Positions 16,552 through 24,321 of a stretch of 33,694 nt of DNA are shown one piece after another. A program made the position numbers and the translations under genes. The stretch is from Anoxybacillus sp. GTDB taxonomy: Bacteria > Bacillota > Bacilli > Bacillales > Anoxybacillaceae. The DNA lies in assembly GCF_023512315.1 (NCBI RefSeq), contig NZ_JAILZV010000013.1, forward strand, positions 1-33,694. Reading direction: 5' to 3'. A model generated the notes under the pieces. It was not told where the DNA came from. It ran no database searches and saw only the letters and a list, made by a program, of their open reading frames with translations. Position 1 is the stretch's first letter. Every line of letters begins with the position of its first letter.

Positions 16552-16635
16552 TCCAAAACGTTTCGGATGACGATGATATAAAAATCCAAAACGTTTCGGA
16601 TTTTGTTTAAAAAATAGTTCCAAAACGTTTTGAAT
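16552..16635. promoter_or_regulatory. Three LacI-family operators in front of the glucosidase operon
   Basis: Three copies of the palindrome TCCAAAACGTTTCGGAT lie at 16552-16568, 16585-16601 and 16619-16635; the last is TCCAAAACGTTTTGAAT. Centres are 33 and 34 bp apart, roughly three helical turns, so bound dimers could sit on similar faces of the DNA. The central AACGTT is the classic LacI/CcpA-type core, but the outer bases differ from cre. A fourth copy precedes the adjacent repressor gene, making that protein the obvious ligand. No clean -35/-10 pair stands out, but the promoter must lie within or beside the array. Confidence 0.88.
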
Positions 16636-16645
16636 CCGGCGGCTA

Positions 16646-16674
16646 GTAAAAAACCACTATCCGTGGTTTTTTAC
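16646..16674 (-). terminator. Terminator of the lacI-type gene
   Basis: A perfect 12-bp inverted repeat GTAAAAAACCAC (16646-16657) / GTGGTTTTTTAC (16663-16674) with a 5-nt loop, overlapping the last codons and stop of the repressor gene. Read leftward it has the A-stem-T form of an intrinsic terminator. It separates repressor transcription from the operator array. Confidence 0.75.
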
Positions 16675-17673
16675 CGTCGATTCACGTATTTTCAATTCAG
16701 TTTCAAGCACTCGCACGCGAGACTGCGCCTTTCCTTCCAACATTTCGATCAATAATTTAGCCGCTTCGTACCCCATCGCGAACTTATTTTGAGCAATGGT
16801 AGATAACGGCGGAGTGGTGTACGAGGCTAAAATAATGTCATCATAACCGATGATCGCTAGTTCTTCTGGGATTCGCTTTCCTAACGTTTTCGCTGCTTTC
16901 ATCACTCCGAGCGCCATTAAGTCGCTCGCACAAAAAAACGCGGTAATTTCTGGGCGCTGCGTCAACAGCCTTACTGCTTCTTGCTCAGCCCGTTCTTCTT
17001 TAAACGCGCCATTGGCCACCAAATGCTCATGAAAAGGCAAACCTGCTTCCAATAACGCCTCTTGAAATCCTTTCAATCGTTGTTCGCTGACGAACGCAAA
17101 TTCATACCCGTTGATCATCGCAATATGCCGGTGGCCGAGCGAAATGAGATGTTGTACCGCTTTTTTCGCGCCTAGCACGTTGTCCGTCGTCACATATCCG
17201 ACTGTTTCCGACTCGATCGGAATATCGATCAATACACACGGGATGTCGCTTTCGACCACTTCTTGCAAATACGGGTCATCGACGCGAATTCCTTGTAAAA
17301 TAGCGCCATCTACACGCCGTTCACGACATAGCTGTGTGTACGTTTTCTCCCGCTGTTTCGTTGAAGTTGTGTTAAATAGCACCATATCATAGTCCACTTC
17401 ACTGACATATTGATTCACGCCCGCAAGCACTTCAAACGTAAAGTTATCTTTCGTACTTTCTCGCGTCAATCCCGAAACAAGTAAGCCGATCGTTTTGGAT
17501 TTGTTCATCACAAGACCGCGCGCTAACGTATTCGGACTATAATTTAGCTGTTTGGCAATCTCGATAATTTTCTGCCTTGTCTTTTCATTTACGTCTGAGT
17601 AACCGTTCAACGCACGGGAAACGGTCGTAATTGAAACGCCAGCAGCTTTAGCAATATCTTTAATCGTCGTCAC
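16657..17673 (-). CDS. LacI-family transcriptional repressor of the sugar operon
   Basis: A 338-aa regulator. The N-terminal helix-turn-helix TIKDIAKAAGVSITTVSRAL is followed by the hinge helix (NYSPNTLARGLV) and a periplasmic-binding-like effector domain (SKTIGLLVSGL onward; CASDLMALGVMKAA and AIIGYDDI late in the protein). The start is GTG at 17673 because GGAGGA (17686-17681) lies 7 nt upstream and the protein then begins at the HTH; a longer frame to 17817 crosses the promoter and operator. The ribosome site overlaps an operator by three bases, so the protein should repress its own gene. The effector is unknown, presumably a sugar from the imported substrate. Confidence 0.93.
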   Translation of the reverse strand: MTTIKDIAKAAGVSITTVSRALNGYSDVNEKTRQKIIEIAKQLNYSPNTLARGLVMNKSKTIGLLVSGLTRESTKDNFTFEVLAGVNQYVSEVDYDMVLFNTTSTKQREKTYTQLCRERRVDGAILQGIRVDDPYLQEVVESDIPCVLIDIPIESETVGYVTTDNVLGAKKAVQHLISLGHRHIAMINGYEFAFVSEQRLKGFQEALLEAGLPFHEHLVANGAFKEERAEQEAVRLLTQRPEITAFFCASDLMALGVMKAAKTLGKRIPEELAIIGYDDIILASYTTPPLSTIAQNKFAMGYEAAKLLIEMLEGKAQSRVRVLETELKIRESTVKNHG

Positions 17674-17683
17674 TTCTTTTTCC

Positions 17684-17700
17684 TCCAAAACGTTTCGGAT
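17684..17700. promoter_or_regulatory. Autoregulatory operator of the LacI-type gene
   Basis: TCCAAAACGTTTCGGAT, identical to the two operators at 16552 and 16585. It lies about +8 to +24 of the predicted repressor transcript and overlaps the Shine-Dalgarno by 3 bp, so binding would block elongation or promoter clearance. Confidence 0.85.
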
Positions 17701-17714
17701 CACTTCTGATTTGG

Positions 17715-17743
17715 ATTGTAACCGAAATTGAAACCGATTGCAA
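17715..17743 (-). promoter_or_regulatory. SigA promoter of the LacI-type gene with overlapping cre-like site
   Basis: Minus strand: TTGCAA (17743-17738), 17 bp, TACAAT (17720-17715). The sequence TTGAAACCGATTGCAA (17728-17743) covers the -35 box and matches the CcpA cre consensus TGWAANCGNTNWCA at all but one position. Catabolite control of the repressor promoter is therefore likely but unproven. Confidence 0.72.
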
Positions 17744-17798
17744 TAAAAAGTTAGTGACAAATTTTTTACGATGTCGATTTCCTCCACTACAATTTTTT

Positions 17799-17839
17799 TT
17801 GAAACTACTCTCCCCACTTTATAATGTCGGTGCTATAAT
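17799..17839 (+). promoter_or_regulatory. Candidate promoter elements of the chemoreceptor gene
   Basis: TTGAAA (17799-17804) is 15 bp from TATAAT (17820-17825), and a second TATAAT lies at 17834-17839. The short spacing makes the assignment uncertain. I saw no SigD motility promoter (TAAA, 15 bp, GCCGATAT). Confidence 0.35.
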
Positions 17840-17869
17840 TTACCTAAAGCGTGAAGGGGGAATGACGTT

Positions 17870-19573
17870 ATGACCATTGGCAAAAAATATGGAATCGTTT
17901 TCAGTTTCTCAACACTCCTTTTTGTGAGCGTTTTCATCTTTGTCGCCTTTCTCGTCTATCATACGACAACTGTTGTAAAACAAGTCGAAGAAAAAAGCGA
18001 CCAAGCAATTTTAATTACCGAAATTGCGTCATCTTTTCGCCAAAAATATATTTTGATTACCGATTATATGACAAACCCTCGTTCTGAAACCTTACAGCAG
18101 TACGACCAGCAAACAAAACAATTTAAAGAAAGCATGGAAAAATTACGACCACATATGGCTACAAATGAAGAACAAACGATTTACAATGCCACAGTAGCTG
18201 TTGATAATCAATTAAATAACCTGCTGCATAAAACCATCCAACCCGCTGTTTTAGAAAACCGCAACCGTGGCGAACAAATGGACATTTATCAAGTCATTAG
18301 CTTTCAAAATAAAGCAGAAGTTATTCGCGATGTCAGCATCGAGAAACTAGAGCAACTTCGTACGATGATTACAACCGACCGAAATAACCTAATCGCTCAA
18401 ATGAACGATCAAATAAAGCAAACGATGCTTATTATGATAACGACAGTTGTTTCTGCGATCATTCTTTCAGCTATTTTACTCATCATCGTCAGTCGAAAAA
18501 TTAGCAAAGCACTATTTCAAGCGGTTGGCATATGTAAGCAACTAGCACGTGGGAACTTACGTGTCACTCAGATAGATACTACAAGAAAAGACGAAATTGG
18601 CGAAATGATGAATGCCATGAACGAACTTGCCACCCACTTACAACAATCGATTGAACAAATTCGTCAATCGGCCGAATATGTCAACGATATGTCCGAAAAA
18701 CTAAAACTAAACGCCGAATCGACAACCGAAACGAACGAACAAATTACCGAAGCAATGTTGCAAGTAGCCACCGGCGCTGATGAGCAAGTGTCAGCGGCAG
18801 AACGGACAAACGAAACCGTACAATCTGTTTCCACCCAATTAACAACCGTTACTACCCGGATGGAAAAAACAACGGATATCACGAACAAAACGAGCCAAAA
18901 AGTAGCCCAAGGCGCCCAATTCGTCAACGAAACGACAACGCAAATGGAACGAATTAACGAAAAAGTCACCCATTTATCGACCATTATTCAAACATTGGAC
19001 AAGCAATCGAGCGAAATCCAGCAAATCGTTGGTCTCATTACTGCTATTTCTGAACAAACGAATTTGCTCGCTTTAAACGCCGCCATTGAAGCAGCGCGAG
19101 CAGGAGAGCACGGAAAAGGGTTTGGCGTCGTCGCGTCCGAAGTCCGGAAACTTGCGGAACAAACAGCCGTTGCTGCCGGCAATATTCGCCACCTCCTCCA
19201 TTTGGCACAACAAGAAACGACGCGCGCCGTTTTAGCGATGAATGAAAGCAATGAAGCTGTCAAACACGGCAGAGACATGATGAAACAACTTGAAGACACT
19301 TTCCATCATATCGCCGAATCAATTTGGAACGTCAAAACCGAGTGTGAAACCGTGCGGAGCGCAGTTTTAGCCGCAAATGAAAAAATGGCAGAAATGACTG
19401 TTTCGGCGGAAGGCATTATTCGTGTGTCCAAAATGACAGCAACCAATATTGAACAAGTCGCAGCCGCCACCGAAGAACAAAACGCCACAATGCAAGAGTT
19501 GCTTGCGTCGTCGCACGAGCTAGCTAGCACCGCCAACCAATTAAACCAATCCGTTACGCGATTTGTGCTTTAG
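17870..19573 (+). CDS. Methyl-accepting chemotaxis protein
   Basis: A 567-aa membrane chemoreceptor. TM1 is at about 8-30 and TM2 at about 185-207, enclosing an extracellular helical-bundle sensor of roughly 150 residues. HAMP follows (about 208-262; [14 protein letters not shown]). The cytoplasmic coiled coil has its CheA/CheW-binding hairpin tip at 393-428 ([34 protein letters not shown] in context). Residues E, Q and A around 300 and 525 fit methylation helices. It relays an unknown stimulus to CheA. AAGGGGGAA precedes ATG. It diverges from the LacI-type gene next to a sugar importer, so sensing of a carbohydrate is possible but unsupported by the ligand domain. Confidence 0.93.
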   Translation: MTIGKKYGIVFSFSTLLFVSVFIFVAFLVYHTTTVVKQVEEKSDQAILITEIASSFRQKYILITDYMTNPRSETLQQYDQQTKQFKESMEKLRPHMATNEEQTIYNATVAVDNQLNNLLHKTIQPAVLENRNRGEQMDIYQVISFQNKAEVIRDVSIEKLEQLRTMITTDRNNLIAQMNDQIKQTMLIMITTVVSAIILSAILLIIVSRKISKALFQAVGICKQLARGNLRVTQIDTTRKDEIGEMMNAMNELATHLQQSIEQIRQSAEYVNDMSEKLKLNAESTTETNEQITEAMLQVATGADEQVSAAERTNETVQSVSTQLTTVTTRMEKTTDITNKTSQKVAQGAQFVNETTTQMERINEKVTHLSTIIQTLDKQSSEIQQIVGLITAISEQTNLLALNAAIEAARAGEHGKGFGVVASEVRKLAEQTAVAAGNIRHLLHLAQQETTRAVLAMNESNEAVKHGRDMMKQLEDTFHHIAESIWNVKTECETVRSAVLAANEKMAEMTVSAEGIIRVSKMTATNIEQVAAATEEQNATMQELLASSHELASTANQLNQSVTRFVL

Positions 19574-19631
19574 AATGCCAAAAACTTGCCATACCCTCTG
19601 TAATTGCCATTATAAATCTTTTGCCGTGCCG

Positions 19632-19638
19632 CATACTA
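19632..19638 (+). promoter_or_regulatory. Sporulation SigG-type -10 element for the SASP gene
   Basis: CATACTA fits the SigG/SigF -10 consensus CATWMTA exactly, 38 bp before the SASP start codon. The -35 region upstream is a weak match to GHATR. Forespore expression is expected for this gene class. Confidence 0.55.
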
Positions 19639-19676
19639 ACATTGCAAGGCAATAAAAAAAACAGGAGGAAAACAAC

Positions 19677-19877
19677 ATGGCAAGAAACAATAAATTGCTC
19701 GTACCGGGAATTGAACAAGCCCTTGATCAAATAAAATATGAAATCGCCCAAGAGTTTGGCGTGCAACTAGGTTCTGACACCGCCTCGCGCGCGAATGGTT
19801 CCGTCGGCGGCGAAATTACGAAACGGTTAATCGCTCAAGCACAAAGCCAGCTCGCTAGCACAAAACCAACTGAATAA
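19677..19877 (+). CDS. Alpha/beta-type small acid-soluble spore protein
   Basis: A 66-aa protein with both SASP signatures: [10 protein letters not shown] in the first half, with the GPR protease cleavage region at EIAQE, and [16 protein letters not shown] in the second half. These proteins coat spore DNA, shift it to an A-like form and protect it against UV and heat; on germination they are degraded by GPR. GGAGG precedes ATG. It is monocistronic, with a SigG-like -10 upstream and a hairpin downstream. It belongs to the SspA/B/C/D group, but which paralogue cannot be decided here. Confidence 0.96.
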   Translation: MARNNKLLVPGIEQALDQIKYEIAQEFGVQLGSDTASRANGSVGGEITKRLIAQAQSQLASTKPTE

Positions 19878-19886
19878 CATGGCAAA

Positions 19887-19913
19887 GAGGCTGTCCCATC
19901 ATGGAACAGCCTC
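19887..19913. terminator. Terminator between the SASP and ferritin genes
   Basis: GAGGCTGT (19887-19894) pairs with ACAGCCTC (19906-19913) across an 11-nt loop that can extend the stem with CC/GG. It lies between two convergent genes. T runs are short on both sides, but position and symmetry support it. Confidence 0.75.
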
Positions 19914-19916
19914 TCC

Positions 19917-20426
19917 TTATGCTTGTGCTTCTGGGGTAAACGTCCGTTTGGCAAACTCGCTATCGAGCATAAACATTGCGTTATTGTCATTTTGGATACG
20001 ACGCAACTTTTGGATAATATTATCAAACATCGCTTCCTCTTCTACTTGCTCATCAATAAACCATTTTAAAAAGTTAATCGTCGCATGCTCCCGCTCGTCC
20101 CACGCAATATCAGACAACCGGTAAATTCGTTTCGTCACTTCTTTTTCTTGCACGAGCGCTTTTTCAAAACAGTCCAACACAGACGTAAAATCGTTATTCG
20201 GTGAATCAAAGCCTGTAATAATCGCTCGCTCCCCTAACGCATTAATAAAGTTGTAAAACTTCATTGCATGAAACCGCTCTTCTTCCGCCTGTACTAAAAA
20301 AAAGTTAGCAAATCCATCTAGGCTTTCTGCGGAACAGTACGCTGCCATCGCCATATATGCATGGGCAGAAAAAAATTCAAAATTCATTTGCTCATTTAAC
20401 CCTTGCAACAACTTTTCACTAATCAC
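19917..20426 (-). CDS. Ferritin (FtnA type)
   Basis: A 169-aa non-heme ferritin forming a 24-mer iron store. Ferroxidase-centre residues are visible in NFEFFSAHAYMAM (Glu/Tyr helix A) and AEEERFHAMKFY (E-x2-H helix B), with a further glutamate in the ALVQEKEVTKRIY helix. The start is taken as GTG at 20426 because GAGGTG lies 6 nt upstream; an in-frame GTG at 20435 sits inside that ribosome site. It is monocistronic. A role in iron storage and peroxide protection is standard for the family. No Fur box could be made out in the short upstream region. Confidence 0.93.
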   Translation of the reverse strand: MISEKLLQGLNEQMNFEFFSAHAYMAMAAYCSAESLDGFANFFLVQAEEERFHAMKFYNFINALGERAIITGFDSPNNDFTSVLDCFEKALVQEKEVTKRIYRLSDIAWDEREHATINFLKWFIDEQVEEEAMFDNIIQKLRRIQNDNNAMFMLDSEFAKRTFTPEAQA

Positions 20427-20486
20427 TATCCTCACCTCTGTTTCGTCATCATATATCCATTATACCAAAAAAATCCGAATTAGCCA

Positions 20487-20521
20487 AAAAGGCCTTCGCC
20501 GATTCCCGGCAAAGACCTTTT
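20487..20521 (-). terminator. Terminator of the first amino acid permease gene
   Basis: Read leftward, AAAAGG...CCTTTT plus inner CTT/AAG and GCCG/CGGC pairs make an imperfect 13-bp stem with an ATTCC-type loop and a trailing run of five T. Confidence 0.82.
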
Positions 20522-20525
20522 GACA

Positions 20526-21941
20526 TTAGCTTACTTTTTCGTTTACATTCGCTTGTTCATTTAGTGTACTATGACGGCGACCATAGACAAAATAAATGAC
20601 AAGACCAATCAATAGCCATGAGACGAAACCAATCCATGTCATCGCTGGCAACTGAAGTACTAAATAGCCGCAAAACGCTACTGCTAATAGCGGAACAAGT
20701 GGAACAAGCGGTGTTTTAAACGCTCGTTTCAAATCCGGCTGTGTTTTGCGTAAAACAAGCACACCGACAGAAACAACGATGAACGCAAACAACGTTCCAA
20801 TGTTCGTTAGCTCCGCCAATTTATTTAACGGTACAACCCCTGCAAAGAACGCTACCAATAAACCTGTTAGCCATGTGTTCACAAATGGCACTTGTCTTAC
20901 TGGGCTAACGCGCGAAAATACTTTTGGCAATAGTCCGTCACGGCTAATCGCATAGAATAAACGAGTTTGCCCGTACATCATGACAAGCAATACCGTTGTA
21001 ATCCCGGCAATCGCTCCTAACGAAATAAACCCTGCTACCCAATCTTGATGAATGTAGTTTAACGCAAACGCTACCGGATTTTTCACGTTCAATTGATCAT
21101 ACGGAACAATGCCTGTTAATACGAGCGAAACGGCAATATACAAAATCGTACAAACTAATAAAGAGGCAATAATCCCGATTGGCATATTACGCTGTGGATT
21201 TTTCACTTCTTCTGCAGCTGTGGACACCGCATCAAAGCCGATGTATGCGAAAAATACCGTCGCTGCCCCTGTCGCAACACCTGAGAAACCAAACGGCATA
21301 AACGGCGTCCAGTTTGCCGGCTTCACATACCATACACCAACCGCAAGGAACAATAACACAACTGCTACTTTAATCACCACGATAATCGAGTTAAAACGGG
21401 CTGATTTTTTCACACCGCGCGTCAATAAGAATGTAATGAATAAAACAACGATAATAGCCGGTAAATCAATAATCGTTCCTTTCGCTGGATCGTATGCACT
21501 TGTTAGCGCTTTCGGAAGTTCAATGCCAAATCCCGCTAACAATCCTTGGAAATAACCAGACCAACCGGCAGCAACCGCTGACGAAGAAACCCCATACTCT
21601 AAAATTAAGTCCCACCCTAAAATCCAAGCAAGCAGTTCCCCGAAAGCTGCGTAGCTATACGTATAGGCGCTTCCTGATACCGGAACGGTCGAAGCAAACT
21701 CTGCATAGCAAAGTGCCGCAAATACGCACGCAAGACCTGAAAGAATGAACGAAAGAACAAGTGCTGGTCCCGCATGTTCTGCAGCAGCTACTCCAGTAAG
21801 TACGAAAATCCCCGTACCGATAATTGCGCCAATCCCAAGCATCGTTAAATCAAAGGCACCTAGTTCTTTTTTTAGCGATGCCCCTTTCCCCCCTGCTTCT
21901 TTCAGAAGGACATCAATCGGCTTTTTTCTAAATAAATTCAT
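20526..21941 (-). CDS. APC-family amino acid permease, copy 1
   Basis: A 471-aa permease with about 12 membrane helices. It starts MNLFRKKPIDVLLKEAG; the first helix carries GIGAIIGTGIFVLTG (about 36-50), the substrate-binding glycine-rich break of the APC/CAT family. The C-terminus is long and hydrophilic. It is closest to Bacillus YfnA-like cationic/branched amino acid permeases, but the substrate is not readable. The copy at 24320-25735 has exactly the same length and about nine of ten residues identical by eye. AGGGGAGACAG precedes ATG, and a strong SigA promoter lies at 21998-22026. Confidence 0.9.
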   Translation of the reverse strand: MNLFRKKPIDVLLKEAGGKGASLKKELGAFDLTMLGIGAIIGTGIFVLTGVAAAEHAGPALVLSFILSGLACVFAALCYAEFASTVPVSGSAYTYSYAAFGELLAWILGWDLILEYGVSSSAVAAGWSGYFQGLLAGFGIELPKALTSAYDPAKGTIIDLPAIIVVLFITFLLTRGVKKSARFNSIIVVIKVAVVLLFLAVGVWYVKPANWTPFMPFGFSGVATGAATVFFAYIGFDAVSTAAEEVKNPQRNMPIGIIASLLVCTILYIAVSLVLTGIVPYDQLNVKNPVAFALNYIHQDWVAGFISLGAIAGITTVLLVMMYGQTRLFYAISRDGLLPKVFSRVSPVRQVPFVNTWLTGLLVAFFAGVVPLNKLAELTNIGTLFAFIVVSVGVLVLRKTQPDLKRAFKTPLVPLVPLLAVAFCGYLVLQLPAMTWIGFVSWLLIGLVIYFVYGRRHSTLNEQANVNEKVS

Positions 21942-21997
21942 CCCGCTGTCTCCCCTTGTCGTTTTCTGTAGAATATTGCAGAAGTTATACGTTTAAG

Positions 21998-22026
21998 ATT
22001 GTATACTATTCGATAATTTTTGTAAA
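21998..22026 (-). promoter_or_regulatory. SigA promoter of amino acid permease copy 1
   Basis: Minus strand: TTTACA (22026-22021), 17 bp, TACAAT (22003-21998). The leader is about 50 nt. The partial palindrome AGTTATAC...GTATACT (21984-22007) overlaps the -10 box. Confidence 0.78.
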
Positions 22027-22205
22027 GTTGAAAAATAAAGAAAAATAGAGATTACTTTTCTTTTTTTATAATTTGATTTTCTGAATATTATTATTTTATT
22101 GTTTTTTTCTTAATTTAAATTTTTTTATGTATATTCTGAAATAATTCTGTTTGTTTTTCTAGTATAAATTTAACTGGATAATAATTAAATTTTTTAAATT
22201 CATAA
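22027..22205. other. Very AT-rich gene-free stretch with CodY-like boxes
   Basis: Part of the 469-bp gene-free interval 21942-22410, clearly richer in A and T than its flanks. GATTTTCTGAATATT (22075-22089) matches the CodY box AATTTTCWGAAAATT at 13 of 15 positions, and TATATTCTGAAATAA (22130-22144) at 10. A 12-of-15 match (22213-22227) lies inside the spacer of the symporter promoter. AT-rich DNA gives such matches by chance, so this is only suggestive. Confidence 0.35.
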
Positions 22206-22234
22206 TTTACAAATTTTTCTGATAAATATATAAT
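22206..22234 (+). promoter_or_regulatory. SigA promoter of the DUF485/symporter operon
   Basis: TTTACA (22206-22211), 17 bp, TATAAT (22229-22234). Transcription near 22241 would give an unusually long leader of about 170 nt before the first gene. Confidence 0.82.
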
Positions 22235-22266
22235 AAATTTGTGACAAAACTATGAACATCGAAACG

Positions 22267-22371
22267 AAAGGAGGATCGCTTTATTTTACTTTTCACCCAA
22301 AAAACATCCATGAGCAAGTTTTGCTCACCACCCACGCATGAAAATAACCGCTCATGGATCCGTTATTTTCA
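22267..22371 (+). promoter_or_regulatory. Structured 5' leader of the symporter operon with competing helices
   Basis: AAAGGAGG (22267-22274) is a full Shine-Dalgarno with no ATG, GTG or TTG at normal distance. Downstream are three helices: TGAGCAA/TTGCTCA (22311-22317 with 22321-22327), ATCCATGAGC/GCTCATGGAT (22306-22315 with 22350-22359) and TGAAAATAAC/GTTATTTTCA (22339-22348 with 22362-22371). The second excludes the first, and its 3' strand sits in the loop of the third, so a switch or pseudoknot is possible. No known riboswitch core was recognised. Confidence 0.55.
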
Positions 22372-22410
22372 CAGAAAATAAATAGCATTTTTTAAGGAGG
22401 GGGTTAACTT

Positions 22411-22749
22411 ATGGCAGTGAAAGAATTTTCTTCCCAACAGCAACAAACCGTTGACTACAGTCAAGTAGTCCAATCAGCTTCTTTCCAGCAGCTGATGCGA
22501 GAAAAACGCGCATTTATTTTACCTTTTTCGTTGTTCTTTTTAGCGTTTTATTTTACGCTACCGATTTTAACGTCTTACTCTACCGTGCTAAACACTCCTG
22601 CATTCGGTTCAATTAGCTGGGCATGGGTGTTTGCTTTCGCCCAATTCATTATGACGTGGACGCTTTGCATGTTGTATTCAAAACGAGCTGCACGTTTTGA
22701 TGAAATGGTTGAAAAAATTAAACAGGAAGTAAAAGGAGGCAATGTCTAA
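22411..22749 (+). CDS. DUF485 small membrane protein (YwcB/YjcH-like)
   Basis: A 112-aa protein. After a hydrophilic 35-residue N-terminus come two membrane helices, about 44-64 (FILPFSLFFLAFYFTLPIL) and 73-93 (WAWVFAFAQFIMTWTLCML), and a charged C-terminus. DUF485 proteins are encoded immediately before acetate/solute:sodium symporters (yjcH-actP in E. coli, ywcB-ywcA in Bacillus) and are thought to assist them. AAGGAGGGGG precedes ATG. Its TAA overlaps the ATG of the symporter (TAATG), indicating translational coupling. Confidence 0.9.
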   Translation: MAVKEFSSQQQQTVDYSQVVQSASFQQLMREKRAFILPFSLFFLAFYFTLPILTSYSTVLNTPAFGSISWAWVFAFAQFIMTWTLCMLYSKRAARFDEMVEKIKQEVKGGNV

Positions 22750-24290
22750 TGCATGGATTAGCATTTTCTCTATTTTTAATTATCGTTGCACTAACACTCG
22801 TCATTACCTACTTTGCTTCCAAACGGACAAAAACAACGAGCGAGTTTTACACAGCAGACAGCGCGTTAACCGGTTGGCAAAATGGATTAGCAATTGCTGG
22901 CGATTACATGTCGGCTGCCTCCTTTTTAGGGATTGCAGGGATGATTGCGTTAGTCGGGTTTGACGGATTTTTCTACAGCATTGGCTTTCTTGTCGCTTAC
23001 CTTGTCGTCCTTTATATCGTTGCAGAACCGCTTCGCAATTTAGGAAAGTACACCATGGCGGACATGATTGCGGCACGATTTGACGATAAAAAGGTGCGCG
23101 GTGTCGCCGCATTAAATACGATTTCCATTTCTATTTTTTACATGATTGCACAGCTTGTCGGGGCGGGCGCCCTTATTAAGCTTTTATTGGGCATTGACTA
23201 CATTTACGCTGTTTTAATCGTAGGCACGTTGATGACCGTTTATGTCGTATTCGGCGGAATGACAGCCACAAGCTGGGTACAAATTGTCAAAGCTGTTTTG
23301 TTAATGGCTGGGACGTTTGTCATTTCCGTTATTGTATTTGCTAAGTTCGATTTCAGCATTGCTAAAATGTTTAACGAAGTAAAAACGGCGACACCATTAA
23401 AAGAAGCATTTTTAAATCCAGGCAATAAATTCAAAAATCCACTTGACACCATTTCGCTCAACTTAGCTCTCATCTTAGGAACAGCAGGACTTCCACACAT
23501 TTTAATTCGTTTCTTTACCGTAAAAGATGCACCAACTGCTCGCAAATCAGTCGTGTACGCAACATGGATTATCGGTTTGTTCTATGTCATGACCATTTTC
23601 TTAGGATTTGGTGCAGCCGCATTTGTTGGCTATGACAAAATCGTTGCAGCAAACCCAGCTGGAAACATGGCTGCACCGTTATTAGCAGAAGCGCTAGGCG
23701 GCGACTTTTTGTTCGCGTTCGTTTCCGCGGTTGCGTTCGCCACGATTTTAGCGGTGGTGGCGGGGCTTGTACTGTCTGCTGCTTCGGCATTTGCCCACGA
23801 CTTTTACAGCCATATTATTCGGCACGGGCAAGCGACGGAAAGGGAACAAATGGTGGCCGCACGCTGGGCATCAATCGGGGTTGCGGTATTGTCGATTTTA
23901 TTAGCGTTATTTGCGCAAAAAATGAACGTTGCCTTCCTTGTCGCCTTAGCGTTTGCAGTAGCAGCAAGCGCCAACTTGCCAATCATTTTATTAACGATCT
24001 TTTGGAAACGCTTTAATACTACCGGAGCGATTACGGGCATGCTTGTCGGCTTATTTAGCTCGCTCTTACTTGTAGCGCTTAGCCCAAACGTCTGGGCACC
24101 GCAGCCTGGTGTTGCGATTCTCGTCGGTGAACCAATTTTCAAACTTGCCAATCCAGGGATTGTGTCCATTCCGTTAGGTTTTATCGCTGCTGTTGTCGGC
24201 ACACTCCTCTCATCGAAAAAAGCAGATGAGAAAAAATTCGATGAAATTCTTGTCAAAGCCAATACAGGTATTAAAGAGTTAACGAACTAA
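22749..24290 (+). CDS. Solute:sodium symporter, ActP/YwcA type (acetate-like monocarboxylate)
   Basis: A 513-aa SSS-family transporter with about 13 helices. The N-terminal FYTADSALTGWQNGLAIAGDYMSAASFLGIAGMI is the SSS signature region. Also typical are GGMTATSWVQIVKAVLLM, GTAGLPHILIRFFTVKD and SAVAFATILAVVAGLVLSAASAFAHDFY. Partnering with DUF485 and these motifs point to acetate or other short monocarboxylate uptake driven by a cation gradient. It starts at ATG 22749, overlapping the DUF485 stop by one base. The pair is flanked by two near-identical amino acid permease genes on the opposite strand. The substrate remains an inference. Confidence 0.92.
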   Translation: MHGLAFSLFLIIVALTLVITYFASKRTKTTSEFYTADSALTGWQNGLAIAGDYMSAASFLGIAGMIALVGFDGFFYSIGFLVAYLVVLYIVAEPLRNLGKYTMADMIAARFDDKKVRGVAALNTISISIFYMIAQLVGAGALIKLLLGIDYIYAVLIVGTLMTVYVVFGGMTATSWVQIVKAVLLMAGTFVISVIVFAKFDFSIAKMFNEVKTATPLKEAFLNPGNKFKNPLDTISLNLALILGTAGLPHILIRFFTVKDAPTARKSVVYATWIIGLFYVMTIFLGFGAAAFVGYDKIVAANPAGNMAAPLLAEALGGDFLFAFVSAVAFATILAVVAGLVLSAASAFAHDFYSHIIRHGQATEREQMVAARWASIGVAVLSILLALFAQKMNVAFLVALAFAVAASANLPIILLTIFWKRFNTTGAITGMLVGLFSSLLLVALSPNVWAPQPGVAILVGEPIFKLANPGIVSIPLGFIAAVVGTLLSSKKADEKKFDEILVKANTGIKELTN

Positions 24291-24292
24291 TA

Positions 24293-24321
24293 AAAAACCT
24301 CGCCCCTTGGGCGAGGTTTTT
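24293..24321. terminator. Bidirectional terminator between symporter and permease copy 2
   Basis: AAAAACCTCGCCC (24293-24305) and GGGCGAGGTTTTT (24309-24321) form a perfect 13-bp stem with a 3-nt loop. The A and T tails serve both converging transcripts. It overlaps the stop codon of the permease. Confidence 0.93.

Noticed and set aside
17674..17817. Upstream extension of the LacI-type repressor
   Set aside because: It would include the SigA promoter, cre-like site and operator. The family begins at the HTH and GTG 17673 has GGAGGA upstream.
17820..17869. SigD motility promoter for the chemoreceptor
   Set aside because: No TAAA plus GCCGATAT pair was found; only SigA-like TATAAT boxes with poor spacing.
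22339..22371. Intrinsic terminator in the symporter leader
   Set aside because: The stem is AT-rich and is followed by ACAGAAAATA rather than a T run, so it is treated as leader structure.
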